64,000 nt of DNA from an uncultured Faecalicatena sp. (GTDB lineage: Bacteria; Bacillota; Clostridia; Lachnospirales; Lachnospiraceae), in the NCBI GenBank assembly GCA_948468385.1, contig CAOKHZ010000018.1, forward strand, positions 1-64,000, written 5' to 3'. Below, piece after piece: positions 49,447 to 58,201 of the stretch; the stretch's first letter is position 1, and each line of letters begins with the position of its first letter. The notes beneath the pieces were generated by a model that saw nothing but the letters and a program-made list of their open reading frames with translations, did not search any database and had not been told where the DNA came from. A program made the position numbers and the translations under genes.

Positions 49447-51945
49447 ATGCAGAAGCAAAGTTTCAACAAGGGATGGACGTTTAACAAGGGTGGCGGAGGC
49501 GCCCTGATGTCATTGGCCGGCGGTGCGGCAGCGGGAAAAGAGGTATGTGTTCCTCATGACGCGTCTGTGGGAATGACACGGAATCCCGAGGAACCAAACG
49601 GCAGCGGAAACGGATTTTTCCGGGAGGAAAATTATAACTATACGAAGAATTTTTCCATGGCGGCAGAGGACGAGGGAAAAAATATCTGGTTAGAGTTTGA
49701 GGGCGTTTATCAGAATGCGTTTGTCTATGTAAATAATTCATACGTGGGAAAATGTCCTTACGGATACAGCAATTTCTATCTTGACATTACGAATTATGTT
49801 CATTTTGGCGAGCCGAACGCAATCAAGGTTATCGTGAAGAACGGCGTGCCGAGCGGACGCTGGTACACGGGCGGCGGCATTTACCGTGACGTAAATCTGA
49901 TGGTGGCGGACAGACTTCACTTGGCGGCGGACAGCGTGCATTTGGCGACGACGGAGGTCGAGGACGGCCAGGCCGTCATCCGCGTGAAATCTACGATTGA
50001 GTATACGGGAATCGGCGTGCGCGACGTACAGTTGGTTGTAGAGTTAAAAGACGCGGACGGAAATGTGGTGGCGACGGATGTGATGCCGATTACCGTCATG
50101 GAGCGCACGAGTCAAGAGTATCAGCAGAAAATATACGTGCAGGACGCGAAGCTGTGGGATGAAGAGAATCCATATCTCTATACCTATTGTGCTTATATCA
50201 AGGAAGGGGAAACTGTCATCGACACGGAATGCGGAACCTTTGGTATCCGCAAACTGCAGCTTGACACGAAGCATGGCCTGCGTGTCAACGGCAAGGTGGT
50301 AAAATTGCGCGGCGGATGTATTCATCATGACAACGGAATCATCGGAACGGCAGAATTTGCCCATGCGGCGGAAGACCGCATAAAGAAGCTGAAAGCAGCG
50401 GGATTTAACGCCATTAGAAGCTCCCATTATCCGATGAGCAGAAAACTGCTGGCGGCGTGCGACAAGTACGGCATGTACGTGATGGATGAATTTGCGGACG
50501 TGTGGACGACGACGAAGGTGGATTTCGATTATGGCATTCACATGGCAGAGTGGTGGGAGCATGACGTGACGAACCTGGTAAAGAAGGATTACAACCATCC
50601 GTGCGTCATCATGTATTCAATTGGAAACGAGATTCCAGAAGTGGGAAATAAATTTGACGTGCAGTGGGGCAAGAAGTTGGCCGACAAGCTGCGCAGCCTT
50701 GATGATTCCCGTTACGTGACCAATAGCTTGAACCTTTTGCTGGCCATGATGGATCAGCTGCCGAAGCTGATGGCGCAGTCGGCCGGAGCGGCCGCGGCGC
50801 AAGGAGCCGGCGGGGCGCAATCGGCGGCAGGCGCCGCGCAAGGACAAGATGGGGAGCCGAAGGAAATCAACAGCATGATGAGCGGCATGGGCGCGATGAT
50901 GGCGCAGCTGATGGCGAGTGATTTTGCGGCAGACCTAGTCAAAGAAGCTTGTGCGCAGGTCGATATCACCGGCTATAATTATGCGGCATCCCGTTATGAG
51001 AAAGACGGGGAGTTGTTCCCGAACCGCATCCTTGTCGGTTCCGAGACGAATCCGCCGGATTTGGATGTGAACTGGGCGCTGGTAGAGAAATTGCCGTACG
51101 TGATTGGCGATTTTGACTGGACCGCGTGGGATTACCTGGGCGAGGCCGGTATTGGCAAGGTGAACTATGATGCCGATGGCGGAATGGGCTTTTATGCGCC
51201 GTACCCGTGCAAGGTGGCATATTGCGGCGACATCAATATTATCGGCGACAGAAGGGTGACCTCTTACTGGCGAGAGTTGATTTGGGGATTCCGCACGCGG
51301 CCGTTTATCGGCGTGCAGTCACCGGAGCATTATGCACAAAAGCATGGCATGACGCAGTGGAGCATGACGAACGCCGTGCGCAGTTGGAACTGGAAGGGCT
51401 ATGAAGGAAAGCCGGTGAAGGTGGAAGTATATGCCAACGCGGACGAGGCGGAATTGATTGTCAATGGAACTTCGGTTGAGAAAAAGAAAGTCGGCGAGGA
51501 CAAGAAATATATCGTGATTTTTGACACGGTGTACGAGCCGGGCACGGTGGAAGTCGTTGCTTACAAGGACGGCGCGGAAGTAGGGCGCGACAAGCTGGTA
51601 ACCGCGTCGGAGGACGTGGTAATCTCCGCCGTGGCGGACTGTGCGCAGGTTCCGGCGGACGAAAGTGATATCGCATATGTGGAAATCAGCATGCTTGACG
51701 CGGATGGAAACCTCAATCCGGGCGCGGACAAATCAGTGTCCATTAGCATTGAGGGGCCGGGTGTCATCCTAGGCTTCGGCAGTGCGGATCCGGAGTCGGA
51801 GGAGAACTACTTTGACACGACGGCCAAGGCGTACGAAGGCAGGTTGCGGGCTGCGGTTCGCGGTACCGGAGAAAAGGGCACGATTACCGTGACGCTTTCT
51901 TCCGAAGGCATGGCGGACGCGAAAGTACAGATAGAGGCAGTGTAA
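49447..51945 (+). CDS. Glycoside hydrolase family 2 (beta-galactosidase type), enzyme A
   Basis: An 832-residue cytosolic GH2 enzyme. Sugar-binding jelly-roll (about 15-165), immunoglobulin-like (about 170-270) and TIM-barrel (about 275-600) domains occur in order. The acid/base is Glu395 in YSIGNEIPE and the nucleophile is probably Glu533 in VGSETNPP. A low-complexity Ala/Gly/Gln insertion (about 440-470) followed by a Met-rich stretch lies between the two catalytic residues. A DUF4982-like and a final Ig-like domain close the protein. The ATG at 49447 follows AAGGAGG; 49441 is too close to it. Its neighbours (AraC, second GH2, LacI, GPH) indicate beta-galactoside or related glycoside use. 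Confidence 0.9.
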   Translation: MQKQSFNKGWTFNKGGGGALMSLAGGAAAGKEVCVPHDASVGMTRNPEEPNGSGNGFFREENYNYTKNFSMAAEDEGKNIWLEFEGVYQNAFVYVNNSYVGKCPYGYSNFYLDITNYVHFGEPNAIKVIVKNGVPSGRWYTGGGIYRDVNLMVADRLHLAADSVHLATTEVEDGQAVIRVKSTIEYTGIGVRDVQLVVELKDADGNVVATDVMPITVMERTSQEYQQKIYVQDAKLWDEENPYLYTYCAYIKEGETVIDTECGTFGIRKLQLDTKHGLRVNGKVVKLRGGCIHHDNGIIGTAEFAHAAEDRIKKLKAAGFNAIRSSHYPMSRKLLAACDKYGMYVMDEFADVWTTTKVDFDYGIHMAEWWEHDVTNLVKKDYNHPCVIMYSIGNEIPEVGNKFDVQWGKKLADKLRSLDDSRYVTNSLNLLLAMMDQLPKLMAQSAGAAAAQGAGGAQSAAGAAQGQDGEPKEINSMMSGMGAMMAQLMASDFAADLVKEACAQVDITGYNYAASRYEKDGELFPNRILVGSETNPPDLDVNWALVEKLPYVIGDFDWTAWDYLGEAGIGKVNYDADGGMGFYAPYPCKVAYCGDINIIGDRRVTSYWRELIWGFRTRPFIGVQSPEHYAQKHGMTQWSMTNAVRSWNWKGYEGKPVKVEVYANADEAELIVNGTSVEKKKVGEDKKYIVIFDTVYEPGTVEVVAYKDGAEVGRDKLVTASEDVVISAVADCAQVPADESDIAYVEISMLDADGNLNPGADKSVSISIEGPGVILGFGSADPESEENYFDTTAKAYEGRLRAAVRGTGEKGTITVTLSSEGMADAKVQIEAV

Positions 51946-51967
51946 ATCAATGTAAAAGAATGCAGAG

Positions 51968-52000
51968 AGAGGGCTATCGGAAACGGATGCCCTCTTTTTG
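51968..52000 (+). terminator. Terminator after GH2 enzyme A
   Basis: AGAGGGC (51968-51974) pairs with GCCCTCT (51989-51995) around a 14-base loop, followed by TTTTG. Confidence 0.7.
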
Positions 52001-52048
52001 ATTCACGGATATGATACAGTTTTGGTATCGTAAACGAGGGATGTGACA

Positions 52049-52077
52049 TTGCCGGGGCGGGCGGAAATTGTTAAAAT
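52049..52077 (+). promoter_or_regulatory. Promoter of GH2 enzyme B
   Basis: TTGCCG (52049-52054), a 17-base spacer and TAAAAT (52072-52077), about 55 bases upstream of the ATG. Confidence 0.6.
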
Positions 52078-52131
52078 ACAGCTATCACACATATATCACG
52101 CAAATCATGAAACAAATCAGGAGGGAGCTTT

Positions 52132-54690
52132 ATGCAAAGACAACGTTTTAATGAGAAATGGCAGTTCATTAACGGTGCGGGGGACAGTCTGATTACTACC
52201 CTGAACGGGCAGGAGAAGGAAGTCGTCTACGTCGATCTTCCGCATGATGCCATGGTGCACGAGAAGCGCGCCGAGGACGCGCCGGCGGGCAGCCAGTCGG
52301 GGTTTTGGCCGGGTGGCATTTATCATTATAAAAAGACGTTCCATGCGCCTGAGGAGTGGGCGGATCAGACGGTCATATTTGAGTTTGAGGGCGTCTACGC
52401 CAATGCGGCGGTTTACATTAATAATGATTACGCAGGCGGATATCCTTACGGATATAGCAACTTTTACGTGTGTGCCGACGAGTTCCTCAAATATGGTGAG
52501 GAAAATGAAATCAAGGTGACGGCGAATAACAGCGCGCAGCCATGTAGTCGCTGGTATTCGGGCAGCGGCATTTACCGCGACGTGAATTTGTTCGTGGGCG
52601 GGGCTCTGCGCATCCCGGTGAACGGCGTTCGCATCACCCCGATGGAAATCGGCCAGGGGACTGCGGTCGTCCAGGTGGAGACGCAGATTGAAAACGACTT
52701 GCTGCAAGGAAAGAAAATCATTGTCCGCACGGAAATCAAGGACGAGGCCGGCAATGTGGCGGCAGGGGACGACAAGCCGATTACGGTGTATAAAAAGCAG
52801 CAGACAAAGACGTGCCAGCGTATTTTGTTGGAAAATCCCAAGCTGTGGGACTGCGAAAATCCAAACCTATATTACGCGACGGTTTCCTTGTTGGTGGACG
52901 GCGTTTCGGCGGATGGCGTGACGGAGCATTTCGGCATCCGTACCATTTCCGTGGATTCTAAAAATGGTTTCCGTTTAAACGGAAAAGAAGTGAACCTGCG
53001 CGGAACCTGCATTCACCATGATAATGGCATTATTGGGGCGACGACGCTTTATCGGGCGGAGGAACGCCGCTGCGAGCAAATGAAGGCGGCTGGCTTTAAC
53101 TGCATCCGCAGCGCGCATCACCCGATGGGCAAGGCGATGCTCGATGCATGTGACAAGTTGGGCATGCTGGTAATGGACGAGTTGTCGGACATTTGGACCC
53201 GTCCGAAAAACACGCATGATTATTCCCGGGACTTCATGGCTTATTGGGAGGAAGACGTGAGGCGCATCGTGGAGAAAGATTACAATCGGCCTTCGGTCGT
53301 CCTTTATAGTACCGGAAATGAGATTCAGGAAGCGGGAACGGCCAAGGGCGCGCAGATTAATAGGATGATTGCGGACAAGTTCAAGGAACTGGATTCGACC
53401 CGCTTTACGACCAGCGCGATAAATGGCATGTTGGCAGTTTCGGATGAAATGCAGACGATAATCATGGACGTGCTTATGAAGGCCGGAATCCAACTGCCAG
53501 GCTCGCAAGCGGCGGCCGAAGCGAAACCGCAAGACGGGGAGCAGGCGGCTGAGACGGCAGAGCGGGCAGGCTCGGAAGACGCGGCCGAAGAGGCGGGGGG
53601 CAGCAATGCCCTGAATAATTTAATGTCGTTAATTATGTCTGGAGCGACCGGGGACGCGTTTGCGTCACATCCGAGGATGACGGCCCGTGTGGAAGAATTT
53701 GCAGACGCGACGGACATTGCCGGATATAACTATTTGACCGGGCGGCACGCGGTGGAGCATGAGTTGAACCCGAATCGCGTGGTGCTTGGCACGGAGACGT
53801 TTCCGGCTGACATCGTGCGCCTATGGGATGTTGTAAAGAAAAATCCGCACGTCATTGGCGATATGACGTGGACGGGGTATGATTATCTGGGCGAGGCGGG
53901 ATGCGGCATTTTCTATTATGACGGCACGATGAATTTCTCGTCGCACTGGCCGGATCGGGCGGCTTACATCGGGGATATCGACCTCGTGGGTTATCGTCGT
54001 CCCATCAGCTACTTGCGGGAGATCGTATACGGGTTGCGGAAAGAGCCGTATTTGGCGGTGGAGCGCGCAAATCGCTACGGGCAGGTTCACAGCCAGACCC
54101 CATGGATGTTCAAGGATAACGTCGCGAGTTGGACATGGCCGGGATATGAGGGCAAGCAGGTGAACGTGGACGTTTATTCCGTGTCCGACGAGGTGGAGTT
54201 GTTCATGAACGGCACGTCGCTTGGCAGGAAGCCGGCGGGCGAGGCCAATGGGTTTACGGCCACGTTTGAAATTACCTATCAGCCGGGCGAGTTGAAAGCC
54301 GTCGGTTATGGCGCAAATGGAATTGACGGGGAATGTGTTTTGCAAACGGCATCGGACAAGGTTGAATTGGACGCGCGGGTAGACCGCACGGAGATTGCGG
54401 CAGACGGCGCGGATCTTTCTTTTGTCACGGTTGGTTTGAAAGACGCGGCAGGAATCTGCAATCTGAACGCCGTCAGGGAAATTACGGTGAACGTGGAAGG
54501 CGCGGGCTATTTACAAGGCTTTGGCAGCGCCGACCCGCAGGCGACGTCAAGTTATGACGATGTCACATGGCCAACGTATGACGGACTGGTGTTGGCGGCG
54601 GTGCGCTCCAACGGAGAGCCGGGTGAAATTACGGTGACTTTTGCGGCAGACGGCATGAAACCGGCGGTCGTAAAAATCGCGGCGGTTTGA
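52132..54690 (+). CDS. Glycoside hydrolase family 2 (beta-galactosidase type), enzyme B
   Basis: An 852-residue paralogue of enzyme A with the same domain order and no signal peptide. The acid/base is Glu397 in STGNEIQEAG and the nucleophile is probably Glu555 in LGTETFPAD. Between them lies an acidic Ala/Glu/Gly-rich insertion (about 460-500) at the same place as in enzyme A but with unrelated sequence. The C-terminal part (SVSDEVELFMNGTSLGRK, then GFGSADPQATSSYDD) matches the DUF4982/Ig tail. It has its own promoter and a GGAGGGAG site. The two enzymes probably split substrates differing in linkage or aglycone. Confidence 0.9.
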   Translation: MQRQRFNEKWQFINGAGDSLITTLNGQEKEVVYVDLPHDAMVHEKRAEDAPAGSQSGFWPGGIYHYKKTFHAPEEWADQTVIFEFEGVYANAAVYINNDYAGGYPYGYSNFYVCADEFLKYGEENEIKVTANNSAQPCSRWYSGSGIYRDVNLFVGGALRIPVNGVRITPMEIGQGTAVVQVETQIENDLLQGKKIIVRTEIKDEAGNVAAGDDKPITVYKKQQTKTCQRILLENPKLWDCENPNLYYATVSLLVDGVSADGVTEHFGIRTISVDSKNGFRLNGKEVNLRGTCIHHDNGIIGATTLYRAEERRCEQMKAAGFNCIRSAHHPMGKAMLDACDKLGMLVMDELSDIWTRPKNTHDYSRDFMAYWEEDVRRIVEKDYNRPSVVLYSTGNEIQEAGTAKGAQINRMIADKFKELDSTRFTTSAINGMLAVSDEMQTIIMDVLMKAGIQLPGSQAAAEAKPQDGEQAAETAERAGSEDAAEEAGGSNALNNLMSLIMSGATGDAFASHPRMTARVEEFADATDIAGYNYLTGRHAVEHELNPNRVVLGTETFPADIVRLWDVVKKNPHVIGDMTWTGYDYLGEAGCGIFYYDGTMNFSSHWPDRAAYIGDIDLVGYRRPISYLREIVYGLRKEPYLAVERANRYGQVHSQTPWMFKDNVASWTWPGYEGKQVNVDVYSVSDEVELFMNGTSLGRKPAGEANGFTATFEITYQPGELKAVGYGANGIDGECVLQTASDKVELDARVDRTEIAADGADLSFVTVGLKDAAGICNLNAVREITVNVEGAGYLQGFGSADPQATSSYDDVTWPTYDGLVLAAVRSNGEPGEITVTFAADGMKPAVVKIAAV

Positions 54691-54709
54691 CAGAATACGC
54701 ACTCTTCCC

Positions 54710-54738
54710 TTGACGTTTTTGTCGGGCGGTGATATCTT
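54710..54738 (+). promoter_or_regulatory. Promoter of the LacI-type regulator
   Basis: TTGACG (54710-54715), a 17-base spacer and TATCTT (54733-54738), about 100 bases upstream of the ATG. Confidence 0.55.
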
Positions 54739-54840
54739 TAAATTGGTGTCGGCGTACAAAGGCGCATGGCCGTTTGTGCATTGACGTTATATCTGAAGAA
54801 GCATCATTGCCCGCAAAAGGCGGGAGAAGAGGAAGGCATC

Positions 54841-55896
54841 ATGGTTACGATAAAAGACATTGCAAAGAAGGCGGGCGTCTCGAGAGGCACGGTGGACAGG
54901 GTACTTCACGATAGAGGAAAGGTGGCACCGGAAAAGGAAAAAAAGATACGCCGTATCGCGCAGGAGTTGGGTTATCAGCCCAATATCGCCGGGAAAGGAC
55001 TGGCGGCACGAAAGAAACATATCCGAATTGGTTTCGTCTATATCAGCAGTGATTGGGCTCCGTTTCATGGCGTGATTTACGAGAGTGCGAGGCAGTACGC
55101 GAGGCAGGAATTATTGCCATTTGGCGTGGAGGTACATTTTTTCCCGTTTGACTTAAAGGATTATGAGGAAAATTTTCGGACGTGGGATCAAAAGTTTATC
55201 AAGGCGGTTCGTGAACAGAGGATTAACGGTTTGGTTGTCGTGGGCATGATTGGGGGGCATTTGCAGCAAGTTTTGGAACAAAACGGAATCGCTGACATTC
55301 CCTTCGTCCTTTATAATCAAAATGAGGATGTAAAAGGAAAACTTGCATACGTGGGCTGCGACTATGAGAGGGCGGGACGCCTGGCCTGCGGTCTGGCCGC
55401 GTTGATGACAAAAAATAAGGCGCATGTGGGAATCGTTTCGTTGGATGATGGAAATATGCAAAGTTCTTTAAATCGCGTTGTGGGTTTTGAGGCGGAAATT
55501 CGCGAGCGTTATCCGCAGATTCAAATCGTGGAAAAATATTTCACGGCGAACGTGGAGGAGATGAGCGAATTGTTCGCGGAGGTGCAGCAGATGATGGAGC
55601 GGCATCCGGACATGGATGTGCTCTATTTGGCGAATCCGGGCGATTATAGCCTCTGTCAGTCCATTCGCCGTTCGGGGAAGACGAGTGACGTCCGCATCAT
55701 TACCAATGACCTGGTAACGGAATGTCAGCGGGAGATGGTGAAAAATGGCACCATCGACGCGACGATTTGCCAGGAGCCTGAAAAGCAGGGTGTCAAGCCG
55801 TTGGAAATTCTTTTTAATTATCTGGCATTGGGCATTTTGCCGGAGACGGAGTGGTACAAGACGGAGCTGAGTGTGCGGATAGGCCAAAACGTTTAA
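54841..55896 (+). CDS. LacI-family transcriptional regulator
   Basis: A 351-residue regulator. The N-terminal LacI HTH and hinge (about 1-55) are clear: TIKDIAKKAGVSRGTVDRVL, GKVAPEKEKKIRRIAQELGY and QPNIAGKGLA. The periplasmic-binding-protein-like effector domain follows (IRIGFVYISSDWAPF, then INGLVVVGMIGG, YVGCDYERAGRLACGL and VRIITNDLVTECQREMVKNG). The start at 54841 is chosen over 54766 because the HTH begins there and a GAGGAAG site precedes it. It lies between the GH2 enzymes and the GPH transporter. A 16-bp palindrome over the transporter promoter is its best operator candidate. Confidence 0.9.
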   Translation: MVTIKDIAKKAGVSRGTVDRVLHDRGKVAPEKEKKIRRIAQELGYQPNIAGKGLAARKKHIRIGFVYISSDWAPFHGVIYESARQYARQELLPFGVEVHFFPFDLKDYEENFRTWDQKFIKAVREQRINGLVVVGMIGGHLQQVLEQNGIADIPFVLYNQNEDVKGKLAYVGCDYERAGRLACGLAALMTKNKAHVGIVSLDDGNMQSSLNRVVGFEAEIRERYPQIQIVEKYFTANVEEMSELFAEVQQMMERHPDMDVLYLANPGDYSLCQSIRRSGKTSDVRIITNDLVTECQREMVKNGTIDATICQEPEKQGVKPLEILFNYLALGILPETEWYKTELSVRIGQNV

Positions 55897-56001
55897 ACTT
55901 TGCGAGCGACGAGCCGAACGGGGGTGTTTGCCGTCCGCTTGATGACAATGGTTTTCTTTTGTGTAAATTTGATAATTTTAGAAACAAATTAGTCCGAATT
56001 A

Positions 56002-56034
56002 TTGACAAAATGACAAAAAATTAGTATACTAATT
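56002..56034 (+). promoter_or_regulatory. Promoter with overlapping 16-bp palindromic operator
   Basis: TTGACA (56002-56007), a 17-base spacer and TATACT (56025-56030) form a near-consensus promoter. A perfect palindrome, AATTAGTATACTAATT (56019-56034), covers the -10 box; a bound repressor would block transcription directly. The neighbouring LacI regulator is the likely binder, although typical LacI sites contain a central CG, which this lacks. Confidence 0.7.
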
Positions 56035-56039
56035 CTAGT

Positions 56040-56340
56040 GTGTTCGTGAACACTTTCCGATGGCCGCCTTGATGGCGTGTTAGGCGGCCGACGGGAAGAG
56101 CGAAAAAACCGAATGTTGATGCGTGACAACATTCCCTTAGTGTGAACACTTGGCGAGGTGTTATCGAGCTTGGTGTCCGCGCGGTGTAACCCGTAGGATA
56201 ATCATTAACAGATTAGATGCCCTCCTCCTCAGGTGGAACAAAAAACATGGCGGCCATGAATGGCCAAGGTCAAAACCCGGCGTGAAATGATAAGTGCGGT
56301 CAAAGTGGTGGACAAAAGCGATTTTAAACCGGATTTCACG
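56040..56340. repeat. Repeat-rich leader of the GPH transporter
   Basis: The transcript leader from about 56037 to the ATG is roughly 390 bases. It holds the palindrome GTGTTCGTGAACAC (56040-56053), a GGCCGCC/GGCGGCC stem near 56062-56090 and the 20-mer TGAACACTTGGCGAGGTGTT (56143-56162) also found at 14902. No credible gene is present in the leader. A riboswitch-like role is possible, but I recognise no known class. Confidence 0.55.
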
Positions 56341-56390
56341 TATAAAGTGGGGGACGATAGCTAAATAAATGCTGTTTTTTGGAAATTTGT

Positions 56391-56401
56391 GGGGGGGGGG
56401 G
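56391..56401 (+). repeat. Run of 11 G upstream of the transporter
   Basis: Eleven consecutive G lie 22 bases before the ATG of the GPH gene. A short frame from an ATG at 56369 runs through it in frame with the transporter. Such tracts slip during replication. Confidence 0.7.
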
Positions 56402-56422
56402 TACACGAAAGGAAGGTTTTTT

Positions 56423-57805
56423 ATGAATGAGAAAAAGTACTTGAAGTGGTACAACAAGGTGGGGTATGGTTCTGGTGACTTGGCGGCAAATACGGTCTAC
56501 GCGCTTTTGACCAGCTTCGTCATGATTTATCTGACGGACACGGTGGACTTGAATGCCGGCGTGATTGGTATTTTAATTATGCTTTCAAAGTTTGCCGACG
56601 GCGTGACGGACATTTTCTTTGGACGCTTGATTGACAAGACGAAGAGCAAGCTGGGAAAGGCTCGTCCGTGGATGCTCTATTCTTTTGTCGGTAACGCGGT
56701 TTGCCTGGTGGCGATTTTCTCGATTCCGCTGAGTTGGGGCAAGACCGCGCAGTACGCATTTTTCTTCATTGCTTATACGCTTTTGAACGCGGTGTTCTAT
56801 ACGGCAAACAATATCGCGTATGCGTCCTTGACGGCCTTAATTACGAAGAACGGCAACGAGCGCGTGCAGATGGGGTCGATTCGTTTCATGTTTTCTCTGG
56901 CGACAAACCTGGTTGTGGCTTCCATTACGACGACGTTGGTGGGAACGCTCGGCGGCGGGGCCGTTGGTTGGAGAAGCGTGGCCTTGATTTATGCCATCAT
57001 AGGTTTAATCGTAAACACGATTTCCGTATTCTCCGTGAAAGAGCTTCCAGATTCCGAATTGATGGATCAAGAGGAAGGCAAAACGGCGGACGCGGCGGCA
57101 GAGGCCGAAAAGCTTACGTTTTTGGATTCGTTTAAGTTATTGTTAAAGAACAAATATTATTTGCTGATTTGTGTGATTTATATTTTTACATATGTGCAGA
57201 CTGGTATTGCGGGGGTAGGCATTTATTACATGAAGTACGTGTTAGGAAATGAGCAGTTGCTGGGGCTTTTCTCCATGGCACAGATGTTCCCGATGATTAT
57301 CGGTCTGGCGTTTACCCCGATGCTGGTTGCGAAGCTGAAAGGTATGTACAAGGTAAACCTGGGTGGTTACACGTTGGCGTTTATTTTCCGTATTGGTTTC
57401 ATGGTTGGCGGCTATTTGGGAATTGTCCCGATGATGCTTGCGTTCTCCGTATTGGCAGGCTTGTGTTCCAGCCCGCTGACCGGTGACTTGAACGCGTTGA
57501 TTGCGGCAGCGTCTGACTGGACTTATAAAACCTCTGGAAAACGTGTGGATGGCACGATGTTCTCTTGTTCTTCCCTTGGCATCAAGGTGGGCAGCGGCAT
57601 TGGTAGCGCGCTTTCTGGTCTCCTTTTGGCGGCGGGTGGCTATGTCAACGCGGCGGAAGTACAGCCGCAATCGGCGATTAACATGCTGCAGTTTATGTAT
57701 TTGTGGTTCCCGATGATTTCCATCGCCATCATCTGGCTGTGCCTGAAGAATTTGAAGGTGGAGCAGGCAAACGCGGAATTGGACGCGAAAGCGGGAAGAA
57801 GTTGA
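56423..57805 (+). CDS. GPH-family sugar:cation symporter (MFS), GH2 locus
   Basis: A 460-residue transporter with about 12 helices. The opening YGSGDLAANTVYALLTSFVMIYL and the loop-2 motif KFADGVTDIFFGRLIDKTKSK, GKARPWML are characteristic of the GPH family. GAAAGGAAGG precedes the ATG; the in-frame ATG at 56369 lies before an 11-G run and has a poor site. With the GH2 enzymes it would import the galactoside for cytosolic cleavage. A 10-bp terminator follows. Confidence 0.9.
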   Translation: MNEKKYLKWYNKVGYGSGDLAANTVYALLTSFVMIYLTDTVDLNAGVIGILIMLSKFADGVTDIFFGRLIDKTKSKLGKARPWMLYSFVGNAVCLVAIFSIPLSWGKTAQYAFFFIAYTLLNAVFYTANNIAYASLTALITKNGNERVQMGSIRFMFSLATNLVVASITTTLVGTLGGGAVGWRSVALIYAIIGLIVNTISVFSVKELPDSELMDQEEGKTADAAAEAEKLTFLDSFKLLLKNKYYLLICVIYIFTYVQTGIAGVGIYYMKYVLGNEQLLGLFSMAQMFPMIIGLAFTPMLVAKLKGMYKVNLGGYTLAFIFRIGFMVGGYLGIVPMMLAFSVLAGLCSSPLTGDLNALIAAASDWTYKTSGKRVDGTMFSCSSLGIKVGSGIGSALSGLLLAAGGYVNAAEVQPQSAINMLQFMYLWFPMISIAIIWLCLKNLKVEQANAELDAKAGRS

Positions 57806-57868
57806 GAGGATGATTAGAATTATGAAAGTGCGTTGGCATGGTATAATTCATATGTAATGTGTGAAAAG

Positions 57869-57901
57869 ACGGAGACCGTTTTTTGTGCGGTCTCCGTTTC
57901 C
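57869..57901 (+). terminator. Terminator after the GPH transporter
   Basis: ACGGAGACCG (57869-57878) and CGGTCTCCGT (57888-57897) are perfect 10-base arms with a T-rich loop and TTCC after. The remaining gap to 58096 shows no gene. Confidence 0.75.
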
Positions 57902-58096
57902 GCGATTGGGGGAACTGAAAAGTGCCGAATAAGGTATCAGGAGCTGATGGGGGAGGAATAATTCGCTTTTTGGGATTCATGTCAAGGGATGAGGTTTGAT
58001 TAATTAAAAAATGACCAAAATTGATTGGAAAACATTTCGAAATAACTGAAATTTGCAAAAATAACTGGAATTAATGGTGGATATTGCATATTCTTT

Positions 58097-58125
58097 TTGA
58101 CATTTTGCAAAAAATGAGGTAGAAT
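58097..58125 (+). promoter_or_regulatory. Promoter of the histone-like gene
   Basis: TTGACA (58097-58102), a 17-base spacer and TAGAAT (58120-58125), about 77 bases upstream of the ATG; a strong, near-consensus promoter. Confidence 0.7.
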
Positions 58126-58201
58126 ACGAAATTGAAGAAATAAATATTACTACATAGTACATGTCGGATATAAAGAGCATGGTACTTGGGAGGGAATTAT
58201 T

